Positions 1 to 6,030 of a stretch of DNA of 6,861 nucleotides are shown piece after piece. Position 1 is the first letter of the stretch, and the number at the start of each line of letters is the position of its first letter. The stretch spans positions 1-6,861 of the forward strand of contig JAICIG010000422.1 of the NCBI GenBank assembly GCA_025924495.1. Reading direction: 5' to 3'. Under the pieces are notes generated by a model. The model ran no database searches and was not told where the DNA came from. It was given only the letters and a program-made list of their open reading frames with translations. The DNA is from Pirellulales bacterium. Lineage in GTDB: Bacteria > Planctomycetota > Planctomycetia > Pirellulales > JAICIG01. A program made the position numbers and the translations under genes.

Positions 1-594
1 CCCGACGAAAAAGCGGAGAACCCGCAGTACGAAGTGGTGCTCGATATCTTTCGCAAGCTCCGCGGGTTGACTTTGACGCAGAAAATCAGCCCCGAACTGA
101 AAGTGCTTTCCGTGTCGGGCATTCAAGAAGGGACGCAACTGCACGAGGACGAGTTGAAAAGCGAATACCAGGCAGCGCTCGACTTCTATCCTAAAGACCC
201 CGTGAAGCCAGGCGACACGTGGGAACGAGCCGTGGAAAAGGGATTCGGCAGCGGCCAATTCATGACGTTCCAGCGCAAGTACGAATACCAGGGCCGGGCG
301 CCGCAATTCCCAACCGTGAAAGACAGCAAGCAGCTCGACAAAATTACGGCGACCGACGCGAGCGTCGTTTTCTCCGTGAAGCCTAACCGCGGGTTGCCCG
401 CGACCGTGACCAAGAGCGATTTGAAGGTCGTCGAGTCGAAGCACGTTTATTGGTACGATCCGGAAGCGGGCCGAATTGTTGCCGGCGAAAGCGACGTCAA
501 GATCAAAGGCGGCCTGACGCTGTCGTTGATGGGCATGAACCTCGACGGCGATCTGGACCTGACTTTGTCGACGCGCGAGCAAGAAATCGACTGA
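1..594 (+). CDS. Hypothetical protein, probably exported (5'-truncated)
   Basis: An open frame runs from the first base of the window to a TGA at 592-594, so only the last 197 residues are visible. I do not recognise a named family with confidence. The visible part is rich in alternating polar and hydrophobic stretches typical of beta-rich periplasmic or secreted proteins. It contains 'KPGDTWER' near residues 67-74 and ends in a strand-like pattern, GRIVAGESDVKIKG followed by LSLMGMNLDGDLDLTLS. That ending recalls planctomycete hypothetical proteins of the DUF6263 sort, but this is a resemblance from memory only. A GTG at 34 could be called as a start. However, the frame stays open upstream of it and it has no ribosome binding site, so the true start is almost certainly outside the window. 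No membrane segment is seen in this part. The next gene begins about 220 bases downstream and is unlikely to be co-translated. Confidence 0.75.
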   Translation, partial: PDEKAENPQYEVVLDIFRKLRGLTLTQKISPELKVLSVSGIQEGTQLHEDELKSEYQAALDFYPKDPVKPGDTWERAVEKGFGSGQFMTFQRKYEYQGRAPQFPTVKDSKQLDKITATDASVVFSVKPNRGLPATVTKSDLKVVESKHVYWYDPEAGRIVAGESDVKIKGGLTLSLMGMNLDGDLDLTLSTREQEID

Positions 595-641
595 AGCCTT
601 GTCCGCGTATGATCGTCCTAACGATTGCGCGGCCTTCCCTT

Positions 642-658
642 GAGCCGACCACCGGCTC
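642..658 (+). terminator. Weak hairpin after the first gene
   Basis: GAGCCG (642-647) and CGGCTC (653-658) form a perfect 6-bp stem with a 5-base loop, 47 bases after the stop at 594. No T-tract follows, so this is at best a weak or Rho-assisted terminator. A 6-bp stem in GC-rich DNA can arise by chance. Confidence 0.25.
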
Positions 659-748
659 TCACGGCAAATGCGTGCCATGATTCCAATGGCGTGCGCTGGG
701 TTCCCGCCTTAAATGAGCAGGCGGGGACCGCGCGCTGCCTGCCGCCGG

Positions 749-754
749 TATACT
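749..754 (+). promoter_or_regulatory. Possible -10 box for the acyltransferase gene
   Basis: TATACT at 749-754 matches the sigma-70 -10 consensus at five of six positions and stands out in GC-rich surroundings. It lies 59 bases before the preferred ATG at 814, and transcription would start near 761. The hexamer 17 bases upstream (GACCGC) is a poor -35 match, so the call is tentative. If real, it argues against any protein start upstream of about 760. Confidence 0.3.
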
Positions 755-813
755 GCTGGATGATCCGGGCCGACAGGCGATTCCGCCCAAGTTGGCGTCT
801 GCGGCACGCGGTT

Positions 814-1971
814 ATGGAACTGATTCGACTACGATCGCTCGACGAGTTGACGGCCGCGGCCGATTGCTGGAACGACTTGTGGCGCTCAAGCGAGGTCGGT
901 TTGCCCGCGGCGCGCGCTGAATCGCTGGCCGCATGGCTAGAACAGTTCGCGTCGCCGGGCGGTTATGAGCTGCTGGTCGTCGTCGACGCCGGGCGCTGGT
1001 CGGCCGCACTTCCGCTGATTCATCGCCGCATTAAAGGTCTTGTGCCCGCGGCCTGCCTGCCTTATTCCCCTTGGTGGCACAGCGGCGAGCTGCTGCTTGA
1101 TGCTACATGTGATGCAAATACGGTTCTCGATGTGCTGGTGCGCCACCTGGCCGGACGGCGCAGGCCCTTGCTCTGCTTGGATGCGATTCGATTCGAAACG
1201 CCGCGCTGGCAGGCGCTTCTGGCCGCGCTTGATCAGGCGGGGCTTCCCTGGGTGCTGGAGCAACAGGGTTGCACGGGCCAGGTCGAGATCGAACACGACT
1301 GGCACGACTACCGCAGCCGCTGGTCGCGCTCTCACCGCCGGCAGATGACGGCCGCCGAGCGCCGAGCCGAAGAGGCGGGCGGCGTTGAGCTGCAAGTCCA
1401 CGATGCACGACCCGGGCAAGATCTCGAGTTGCTAGTCCGTCGCGGGTTCGAAGTCGAACACCGAAGCTGGAAGGGCTCGGCAGGCAGTTCGGTGCTGAGC
1501 GAGCCAGGCATGCTTGAATACTATTGCGAACAGGCGCGGCGACTTGGGCAGTCCGGCCACGTCGAATTGGCTTTTCTCGAACATCGCGGCCAGCCGATCG
1601 CGTTCGAATACGCGCTGGCGGCGAGGGGAACATACTACTCGTATAAAGTCGGTTACGATCCGCAATTCTCCGACTGGAAACCTGGCCAGTTGCTGCGGAT
1701 GAAATTGCTGGAACGGTTCCACGCCGATCCGAACCGCAAACTATTTGATTTCGTCGGACCGCTGACCGACGCGACGGCCAGGTGGAGTACGAAAGCAGAA
1801 ATGATCGGCCGGCTGGTCGTCGGCAGCCATTCGCTCTTTGGACGAACGTTGGCGAACGGATATCGGCTGTGGACGCGGCGCCACCGGCCGTCCGGCCGAG
1901 CGAAACGGATGGACGAGCCGAAGCTGGGCGCCCGCAGCCGCGGTTTTGCCGGCACGGCTCAAGCCGTCTGA
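814..1971 (+). CDS. FemAB/CelD-like GNAT acyltransferase
   Basis: This predicted cytoplasmic protein of 385 residues looks like the 'BioF2-like' or Acetyltransf_6 branch of the GNAT superfamily. Related proteins (CelD, FemAB, peptidoglycan aminoacyltransferases) move acyl or aminoacyl groups onto cell-envelope or polysaccharide precursors. Family features are visible in the second half: a basic 'SRWSRSHRRQMTAAERRAEE' helix at 168-187, 'HRSWKG' at 216-221, and the core strands 'PIAFEYALAARGTYYSYKVGYDP' at 261-283. 'PGQLLRMKLLERF' (290-302) and 'LFDFVGP' (310-316) follow. The N-terminal 140 residues would be the first, degenerate GNAT fold. The frame is open back to 625. I chose ATG 814 because the protein pattern begins there and a possible -10 box sits at 749-754; ATG 760 is an alternative. 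Neither has a good ribosome binding site. The basic tail after about residue 350 looks unstructured. The substrate cannot be told, and no polysaccharide genes are adjacent. Confidence 0.8.
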   Translation: MELIRLRSLDELTAAADCWNDLWRSSEVGLPAARAESLAAWLEQFASPGGYELLVVVDAGRWSAALPLIHRRIKGLVPAACLPYSPWWHSGELLLDATCDANTVLDVLVRHLAGRRRPLLCLDAIRFETPRWQALLAALDQAGLPWVLEQQGCTGQVEIEHDWHDYRSRWSRSHRRQMTAAERRAEEAGGVELQVHDARPGQDLELLVRRGFEVEHRSWKGSAGSSVLSEPGMLEYYCEQARRLGQSGHVELAFLEHRGQPIAFEYALAARGTYYSYKVGYDPQFSDWKPGQLLRMKLLERFHADPNRKLFDFVGPLTDATARWSTKAEMIGRLVVGSHSLFGRTLANGYRLWTRRHRPSGRAKRMDEPKLGARSRGFAGTAQAV

Positions 1972-2104
1972 ATCCACCGCCGGAGTCCTTTCGTCGTCGG
2001 AACTTAGGGCCATCGTTCCCAGGGGCCTTGCCGAGTTGCCGGCCGCAATCTGGCGGCCTAGAGTTTTCGAGGGGAATTTCGAAGACGCACGACGGCCCTT
2101 GCAT

Positions 2105-2125
2105 TAACCACAGGCTTCGTGGTTA
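2105..2125. promoter_or_regulatory. 7-bp hairpin or operator-like dyad
   Basis: TAACCAC (2105-2111) and GTGGTTA (2119-2125) are perfect inverted copies separated by 7 bases, ending 27 bases before the ATG at 2153. It could be a repressor site or a leader hairpin for the membrane-protein gene. There is no second copy nearby and no clear promoter, so the assignment is weak. Confidence 0.3.
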
Positions 2126-2152
2126 CCGGCTCTCAGCGCACCGAGAACGATT

Positions 2153-2938
2153 ATGTCGACCGCGACGCCCATCCGCATGAATTCGATGCCCCTGACCAAA
2201 CCGCCGCGCATCTGGAAGCGCCACGGAACGTCGACGCAGAACCTGATCGTGTTCACCGACGACGAGCTGGTCGTGGCTTCGGTGCCCAAGCGACGCATCG
2301 CGGACGTGGTTGCGCAGTTGGACAACCTGGCGCCGCCCAGTGCGGTGTTCGACGGCAAGGCGACCAGCATTCCACTGGCGTCGATTCGCTCGGTGCAGGC
2401 GCCGTTGGGCAAGCTGCACGTCGTCATCGATTACGCCAAGGCATCGCGGAAGTACGCGTCGTTCAAAGTTCCCGTCGACCATCGCGAGATGCAGGCGGAG
2501 ATCTTGGAAGAGGCCGAACGCAGCATCGGCCCCGACGCCGAGTACGCCCGCTCGACGGCGAGCCGGCTGTTCAGCGCGCTCAAGCCGTTTCACTTTCTCA
2601 TGGCCATCGCCCTGTTGGCGGGCGGCTTCGATCACATTGCCACGGAGACGTTCGGCGTAGGCACGAGCCAGGAATTGATACCGCAAACGGGCGGCCGCCA
2701 CAAATCGTTCGACCTGAGACAGGTGCACAATCGGATGCCCGCCGCCCGCCGCATTCCGTATGTAGGCATCGCCGTACTCGCGGCCACGGCCGTGACGGGG
2801 TTTTTGCTCGCCACGGTCGGCTACACGACGACCTTGTCGGCGCTGGCCGGCGCCGCAGGCCTCGCCGCGCTATGGACGCTCCAACGACTGTTCTTTCCGC
2901 AGGTCACCATCAGCGTGGTCAACAGTCGTTGGAAGTAG
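2153..2938 (+). CDS. Hypothetical membrane protein, soluble N-terminal half
   Basis: The protein has 261 residues and I do not recognise its family. Residues 1-130 are soluble and alternate in a way that suggests a small beta-rich domain (LIVFTDDELVVASVP, then IPLASIRSVQAP, then KLHVVIDYA), followed by a charged helix (REMQAEILEEAERSIG). A PH-like fold, as in other bacterial membrane proteins with 'convert to surface' domains, is possible but is inference. Membrane segments are likely at about 146-159 (short), 201-222 and 226-247. A polar stretch with Arg and Lys (180-200) separates the first from the rest. There is no signal peptide, so the N-terminal half probably faces the cytoplasm. The start is ATG 2153 with only a weak GAGAAC upstream; ATG 2177 and 2186 are in frame and possible. 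The gene is convergent with the operon on the other strand, with 20 bases between the stop codons. The final codons lie in a 13-bp inverted repeat. Confidence 0.72.
   Translation: MSTATPIRMNSMPLTKPPRIWKRHGTSTQNLIVFTDDELVVASVPKRRIADVVAQLDNLAPPSAVFDGKATSIPLASIRSVQAPLGKLHVVIDYAKASRKYASFKVPVDHREMQAEILEEAERSIGPDAEYARSTASRLFSALKPFHFLMAIALLAGGFDHIATETFGVGTSQELIPQTGGRHKSFDLRQVHNRMPAARRIPYVGIAVLAATAVTGFLLATVGYTTTLSALAGAAGLAALWTLQRLFFPQVTISVVNSRWK
2880..2933. terminator. 13-bp inverted repeat between convergent genes
   Basis: The 13 bases at 2880-2892 (TCCAACGACTGTT) are repeated exactly in inverse at 2921-2933 (AACAGTCGTTGGA), leaving a 28-base loop. A smaller ACCA/TGGT pair (2906-2909 and 2916-2919) could extend the fold inside the loop. 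The structure lies in the last 20 codons of the plus-strand gene and begins 26 bases past the stop of the minus-strand operon. It could therefore stall or end transcription, or protect 3' ends, from both sides. No T-tract follows on either strand, so it is not a textbook intrinsic terminator. Confidence 0.5.
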
Positions 2939-2958
2939 CGGCGGCCAGCCACGCTGCC

Positions 2959-5496
2959 TTACTCGTCGCTCTTGCCTTCATCGTGAGAGTGTGAATCGAG
3001 AATCTCCACTCGATTTCCATCTTGGATCGGGCGTCCGGGCATGTTGCGCTCGCCCACGGTAGCGATCACGATCAGGTCTCCTTCGCCGAGACCGCTTTTG
3101 ATCTCCAGTTGTCTTTCGTTACTACTGCCAAAATCAGGCCGGGTCTTGACGGCGCGCCCGTCCGCTACGCGGAAGCAGTAATTCGAAGTGCCGTCACTGT
3201 ACAGGGCGCTGCGAGGAATCGTCAGGACGTTCGGATGCGTTTCCAGATCGATGGCAACCCTTCCAAACATTCCGGGGCGCAGGCGGCCGTCGGGGTTGGC
3301 GAGCTCGATTTCGACCGGCATGGTCCGGGTCTTGGGATCGATCGCATAACCGACGCGGCTCACCTTCGCATCGTGGGGTTTGCCATTGCGCTCGGCATCT
3401 AGCCAGACGCGGGCATGTTGGCCCACAGCAACCTGCAAGGCATCGCTCTCGGGAACATTCGTTTGCATGACGACGACGTTGGTGGCCGAGACCACGAACA
3501 GCGGTTTCCCGCCGACTTGGGCAAATGAGCCCGGCTCGGCGTCCTCTCTCGCCACATAGCCTTCGACGGGCGACATGATCTTGCGGCACTCGACCAGCGA
3601 TGCGCACCGCTTTAGACGTTGCTGCGCCGCGTCGCGTTTCAATTGGGCGATGCGCAGTCCCGCCTTGGCGACGGCGACGGCCGCCTCGGCTTGCTTGACC
3701 CCGGCATTGGCGGCGGCCACCTGGGCCCTGGCAACAGGTACCAGCTCATTGGTCCGTACCGCGTTGCCTTCCGCCTTGCTCTTCGCGACTTGCGCTTGCG
3801 CTGCTTCAAGACCGGCCAACGCTTCATCGAGTTTGCCTTGCGCTTGCTCGATGGCGGCAGGGGCTTCGTCCGCCAAAAGCTTCGCTTGCTCGAGATCGGC
3901 TTCCAATTCTGGGGCGTCGATTTCGGCCAGTACGTCCCCCGTTTTGACGAGATTGCCCACGTTGGCGTTCCGTACGATAACAGGTCCGGCAACTTTGGCG
4001 TAAAGCTCCAGGGTGCGAGACGCTTTCAATGTGCCAGGTTGGGTTGTTTGCACCACCAAGTCTTCACGGCGGACCTTTTCGACGCGGACTTTGATCGGCT
4101 CGGCTTGCGGAGTTGATTTACCCGGAGCAACCTCGCTTTCGTCCTCGTTCTTCGTATTTTCAGGACTGGGTTCAGTCGGGCGGCTCGGATTCTCTCCGGC
4201 GCCTTCCGCGTCCGGTCTCGTCGGCGCGCTATGGGGCGGTTCGACCTCGTCTTCTTTACGAGTGGCCGGCGCCGGCTTTTCGGCATCCGGGCGTCCCTCG
4301 CTGTTGTCGTTGACGATCTGGGGTGAAGTTGGCGGTTCGGCGGCGCGGCTGGCGGTTCTCAAAGCGCCGATGGCTCCCGCCATCGCGCCGACCACAATCA
4401 TCGCCGCAATGCGCCAAGGCAAACGCGATTGGCATTCGGCCCGACCGCGGCTAACGTCGATTTGGGCCATGCGGTGCTGCAACCGCGATGTGCGCGCCAT
4501 GGCCATGCCGAGCGCCGTGAGCGGCCGGCCGAGCAGGCTGGCGGCCAGTTCGACCAGCGTGGCCCGGTAGCCTTCTGCCCCGCCGAGCCAATGAATGCAA
4601 AGTTCGTCGCAAGCCTGCTCGCGTACGTGGCCGAGCGAACGAGCCACGAGCCAGATCAATGGATTCGGCCAGTAGAAGGCTTGCAGCAATCGCAGCAGCA
4701 AATTCCAGCCATAGTCGCCACGGCCAACGTGCGCCAATTCATGTAACAAGATGGCGTCGATCGTTGTCGCGTCGGCGTTTGCCAGCCGCGCGGGCGCGAC
4801 GATCGCGGGCCGTGGCCAGCCTACGACGATTGGGACGCTCACTTGATCCGACTGCAACAACTCTATGCGCCGACGAATGCCTAGGCGCTGTTGCCAGTAT
4901 GCCAGCCGTTGGCGCCACTCAGCATCCGGCAGAGGCGCCGCTGCACGCCGCAAGCGCTGGACCGCCGCGAGCGATAAAAAGAAACGAATCAGCAAACCGG
5001 CCGCAGCAATCACATACAGCGCCGCGATTCCAGCGCGCCAATCCAACGACGACTTTGGCGTCGAAACTATCTCACTCACTTCGTCCTGTTTCACGTCGCC
5101 CGCCGCCTCAGGAATCGCAGCCGGCGGGGATTCGACAGATGCCTGCGCCTGCGCTGTAAATGTCGCGGATGTTTCCACGGCGGACGGCGCCACGAAAGTC
5201 TCGCCTTCATCTTCGGCGCGGGGAGTTCCGCGCAAGCTCGTTCCGCCCTCGGTTGTTTCGGGCACTGTCCAGGCCAGCGTCCACTTCGGCAAGACAATCA
5301 CGGCAAGTGGCAATAACGTCAGCCCGATCAGGCAGGCGTGCAGGACGGCGGAATTCGCCAAGATGCGGCGCCGCCCGCTTAGCCCAACGATCACGAGCGC
5401 CGCCAGGCACAGCCCCGCCGATTTCAACCAGAGATCGAGGGAGAATGCGAACCAGGGATGATTCCCGACCAAGGAAGAACCGATCACGTCAATCAT
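2959..5496 (-). CDS. M56 (BlaR1-like) metallopeptidase fused to HlyD/MFP adaptor
   Basis: This 845-residue membrane protein joins two families. Residues 1-380 are a BlaR1/MecR1-type M56 peptidase, with membrane segments near 26-44, 50-72, 155-178 and 362-380. The zinc site is HELAH at 252-256, with E293 in 'REQACDE' as the probable third ligand. In BlaR1 this domain faces the cytoplasm and leads to cleavage of the BlaI repressor. After the fourth helix comes an acidic, proline-rich linker (about 385-465) and then a periplasmic adaptor of the RND or ABC efflux type (about 466-832). The adaptor has a lipoyl half (AGPVIVRNANVGNLVKTGDVLAEIDAPEL, shown in part: 'VKTGDVLAEIDAP' 517-529), an alanine-rich coiled-coil hairpin (about 530-632), the returning lipoyl half (KIMSPVEGYV, 639-648) and beta-barrel and proximal domains (PDGRLRPGMFGRVAID, 735-750). 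No penicillin-binding sensor is present. The tail has three histidines among acids (SHSHDE, 835-840; H next to D). The start overlaps the repressor gene by ATGA, with AAAGGAG at 5510-5504. No pump or outer-membrane gene follows. Confidence 0.9.
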   Translation of the reverse strand: MIDVIGSSLVGNHPWFAFSLDLWLKSAGLCLAALVIVGLSGRRRILANSAVLHACLIGLTLLPLAVIVLPKWTLAWTVPETTEGGTSLRGTPRAEDEGETFVAPSAVETSATFTAQAQASVESPPAAIPEAAGDVKQDEVSEIVSTPKSSLDWRAGIAALYVIAAAGLLIRFFLSLAAVQRLRRAAAPLPDAEWRQRLAYWQQRLGIRRRIELLQSDQVSVPIVVGWPRPAIVAPARLANADATTIDAILLHELAHVGRGDYGWNLLLRLLQAFYWPNPLIWLVARSLGHVREQACDELCIHWLGGAEGYRATLVELAASLLGRPLTALGMAMARTSRLQHRMAQIDVSRGRAECQSRLPWRIAAMIVVGAMAGAIGALRTASRAAEPPTSPQIVNDNSEGRPDAEKPAPATRKEDEVEPPHSAPTRPDAEGAGENPSRPTEPSPENTKNEDESEVAPGKSTPQAEPIKVRVEKVRREDLVVQTTQPGTLKASRTLELYAKVAGPVIVRNANVGNLVKTGDVLAEIDAPELEADLEQAKLLADEAPAAIEQAQGKLDEALAGLEAAQAQVAKSKAEGNAVRTNELVPVARAQVAAANAGVKQAEAAVAVAKAGLRIAQLKRDAAQQRLKRCASLVECRKIMSPVEGYVAREDAEPGSFAQVGGKPLFVVSATNVVVMQTNVPESDALQVAVGQHARVWLDAERNGKPHDAKVSRVGYAIDPKTRTMPVEIELANPDGRLRPGMFGRVAIDLETHPNVLTIPRSALYSDGTSNYCFRVADGRAVKTRPDFGSSNERQLEIKSGLGEGDLIVIATVGERNMPGRPIQDGNRVEILDSHSHDEGKSDE

Positions 5497-5903
5497 CGTC
5501 GATCTCCTTTGCGTTTCCGCTTGGGCGCACCGGCGGATGCTTTCCGCCCTGCGGCGCGCAATTCTGCCAATTGCTCGGGGGTGATCTGCTCGTCTTCCAG
5601 CAGCCGCAAGACGAGATCTTCGGCCGAGCCGCCGAAGAGCCGCGAGATAAAACTGCGCAGGGCGGTCCGCTGGACGTTCTCGCGCCGGGCCGCGGCGCGA
5701 TAGACGAACGTCTTGCCGCGAGCTTCGTGCTCGACAAAGCCCTTGCCTTCGAGAACGCGGAGCAAGGTCCGCACCGTCGAGTCGTGCGGATCGTCGGGCA
5801 ATTGCTCGCGAACCTGCTCGGCCGTGGCGTTCGACAGCCGCCAGAGGACGTCCATGATTTGCGCTTCGCGCTCGGTGAGCATTTCCGACGTCGGTCGCGG
5901 CAC
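5493..5903 (-). CDS. BlaI/MecI/CopY-family transcriptional repressor
   Basis: This protein of 136 residues is a winged-helix repressor that binds DNA as a dimer. The N-terminal domain starts 'LTEREAQIMDVLW' (9-21). It has the helix-turn-helix with 'DSTVRTLLRVLEGKGFV' (41-57) and the wing 'EHEARGKTFVYRA' (58-70), all family hallmarks. The dimerisation part includes 'FISRLFGGSAEDLVLRLLEDEQITPEQLAELRA' (shown by its ends, 85-117). In staphylococcal BlaI the scissile bond lies at residues 101-102, and the corresponding stretch here is 'VLRLLEDE' (98-105). The protein has an extra basic tail (KASAGAPKRKRKGDRR, 121-136) beyond the usual length of about 125. The start is GTG at 5903, chosen because AAGGAG (5915-5910) sits six bases upstream; an ATG seven codons later would cut into the first helix. 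The gene is first in an operon with the M56-adaptor protein. Its own promoter carries two matching dyads, so autoregulation is likely. Confidence 0.93.
   Translation of the reverse strand: MPRPTSEMLTEREAQIMDVLWRLSNATAEQVREQLPDDPHDSTVRTLLRVLEGKGFVEHEARGKTFVYRAAARRENVQRTALRSFISRLFGGSAEDLVLRLLEDEQITPEQLAELRAAGRKASAGAPKRKRKGDRR
5504..5510 (-). promoter_or_regulatory. Ribosome binding site for the M56-adaptor gene
   Basis: AAAGGAG read on the minus strand lies inside the last codons of the repressor gene, seven bases before the ATG at 5496. With the ATGA stop/start overlap (5496-5493) it supports this start and suggests translational coupling of repressor and peptidase. Confidence 0.75.
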
Positions 5904-5909
5904 GGCTCG

Positions 5910-5915
5910 CTCCTT
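5910..5915 (-). promoter_or_regulatory. Ribosome binding site for the repressor gene
   Basis: AAGGAG on the minus strand, six bases before the GTG at 5903, decides that start over the in-frame ATG seven codons downstream. Confidence 0.75.
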
Positions 5916-5916
5916 G

Positions 5917-5932
5917 TGTTATGAAATTAACA
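5917..5932. promoter_or_regulatory. Operator-like dyad, proximal copy
   Basis: TGTTATGAAATTAACA has perfect TGTTA/TAACA arms six bases apart, and the match extends one more base on each side (GTGTTA/TAACAC, 5916-5933). It lies just after the predicted transcription start near 5934 and just before the ribosome binding site, where a bound repressor would block initiation. It shares its half-sites with the distal dyad at 5977-5992. Confidence 0.65.
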
Positions 5933-5940
5933 CTTACGCC

Positions 5941-5969
5941 AATCTAGCAATCCGCCAGCCATCCTGCAA
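5941..5969 (-). promoter_or_regulatory. Promoter of the repressor-M56 operon
   Basis: On the minus strand TTGCAG (5969-5964) and TAGATT (5946-5941) are 17 bases apart. They match sigma-70 consensus at three of six and four of six positions. Transcription would begin near 5934. The match is modest, but the position between two identical-type dyads and upstream of a good ribosome binding site supports it. Confidence 0.5.
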
Positions 5970-5976
5970 GCAGAAT

Positions 5977-5992
5977 TGTTAAATATTTAACA
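5977..5992. promoter_or_regulatory. Operator-like dyad, distal copy
   Basis: TGTTAAATATTTAACA is a perfect 16-bp palindrome and fits the same TGTTA-N6-TAACA pattern as the proximal copy. It sits 7 bases upstream of the predicted -35 box, and its centre is exactly 60 bp from that of the proximal dyad. Such an AT-only core is striking in this GC-rich DNA. The likely ligand is the adjacent BlaI-type repressor. Confidence 0.65.
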
Positions 5993-6030
5993 GTTACTGC
6001 GGCCAGGGCATGTCGCACAAAGCAACAGCG

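Noticed and set aside
625..813. In-frame N-terminal extension of the acyltransferase (63 residues)
   Set aside because: It has Cys, Trp and Pro in an unpatterned mix, no ribosome binding site, and a possible -10 box inside it. The family-like sequence begins at the ATG at 814.
2066..2083. TTCGA/TCGAA dyad upstream of the membrane-protein gene
   Set aside because: The arms are only 5 bp and there is no supporting promoter or second copy.
1103..2104. Long minus-strand open frame opposite the acyltransferase
   Set aside because: Arg-, Pro- and Ser-rich translation with no family pattern, which is typical of the opposite strand of a GC-rich gene.
2123..2728. Minus-strand open frame of 201 codons opposite the membrane-protein gene
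   Set aside because: Low-complexity Arg-rich translation with no recognisable motif; antisense shadow.
2119..2994. Plus-strand frame of 291 codons overlapping the membrane-protein gene
   Set aside because: It is a shifted reading of the same DNA, very rich in Arg, Gly and His. The 261-codon frame has the plausible membrane segments and composition.
2994..3015. AATCGAG/CTCGATT 7-bp inverted repeat near the end of the M56-adaptor gene
   Set aside because: It lies wholly within coding sequence before the stop, and is short enough to occur by chance. The 13-bp repeat at 2880-2933 is the better candidate for a 3' structure.
4092..4342. Possible frameshift or assembly join between the M56 and adaptor halves
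   Set aside because: The frame is continuous through a plausible acidic, Pro-rich linker, with no internal start and ribosome binding site before the adaptor half. A true fusion is the simpler reading.
5160..5924. Plus-strand frame of 254 codons opposite the repressor and the start of the M56 gene
   Set aside because: Both genes on the other strand have clear family motifs and ribosome binding sites; this frame has neither.
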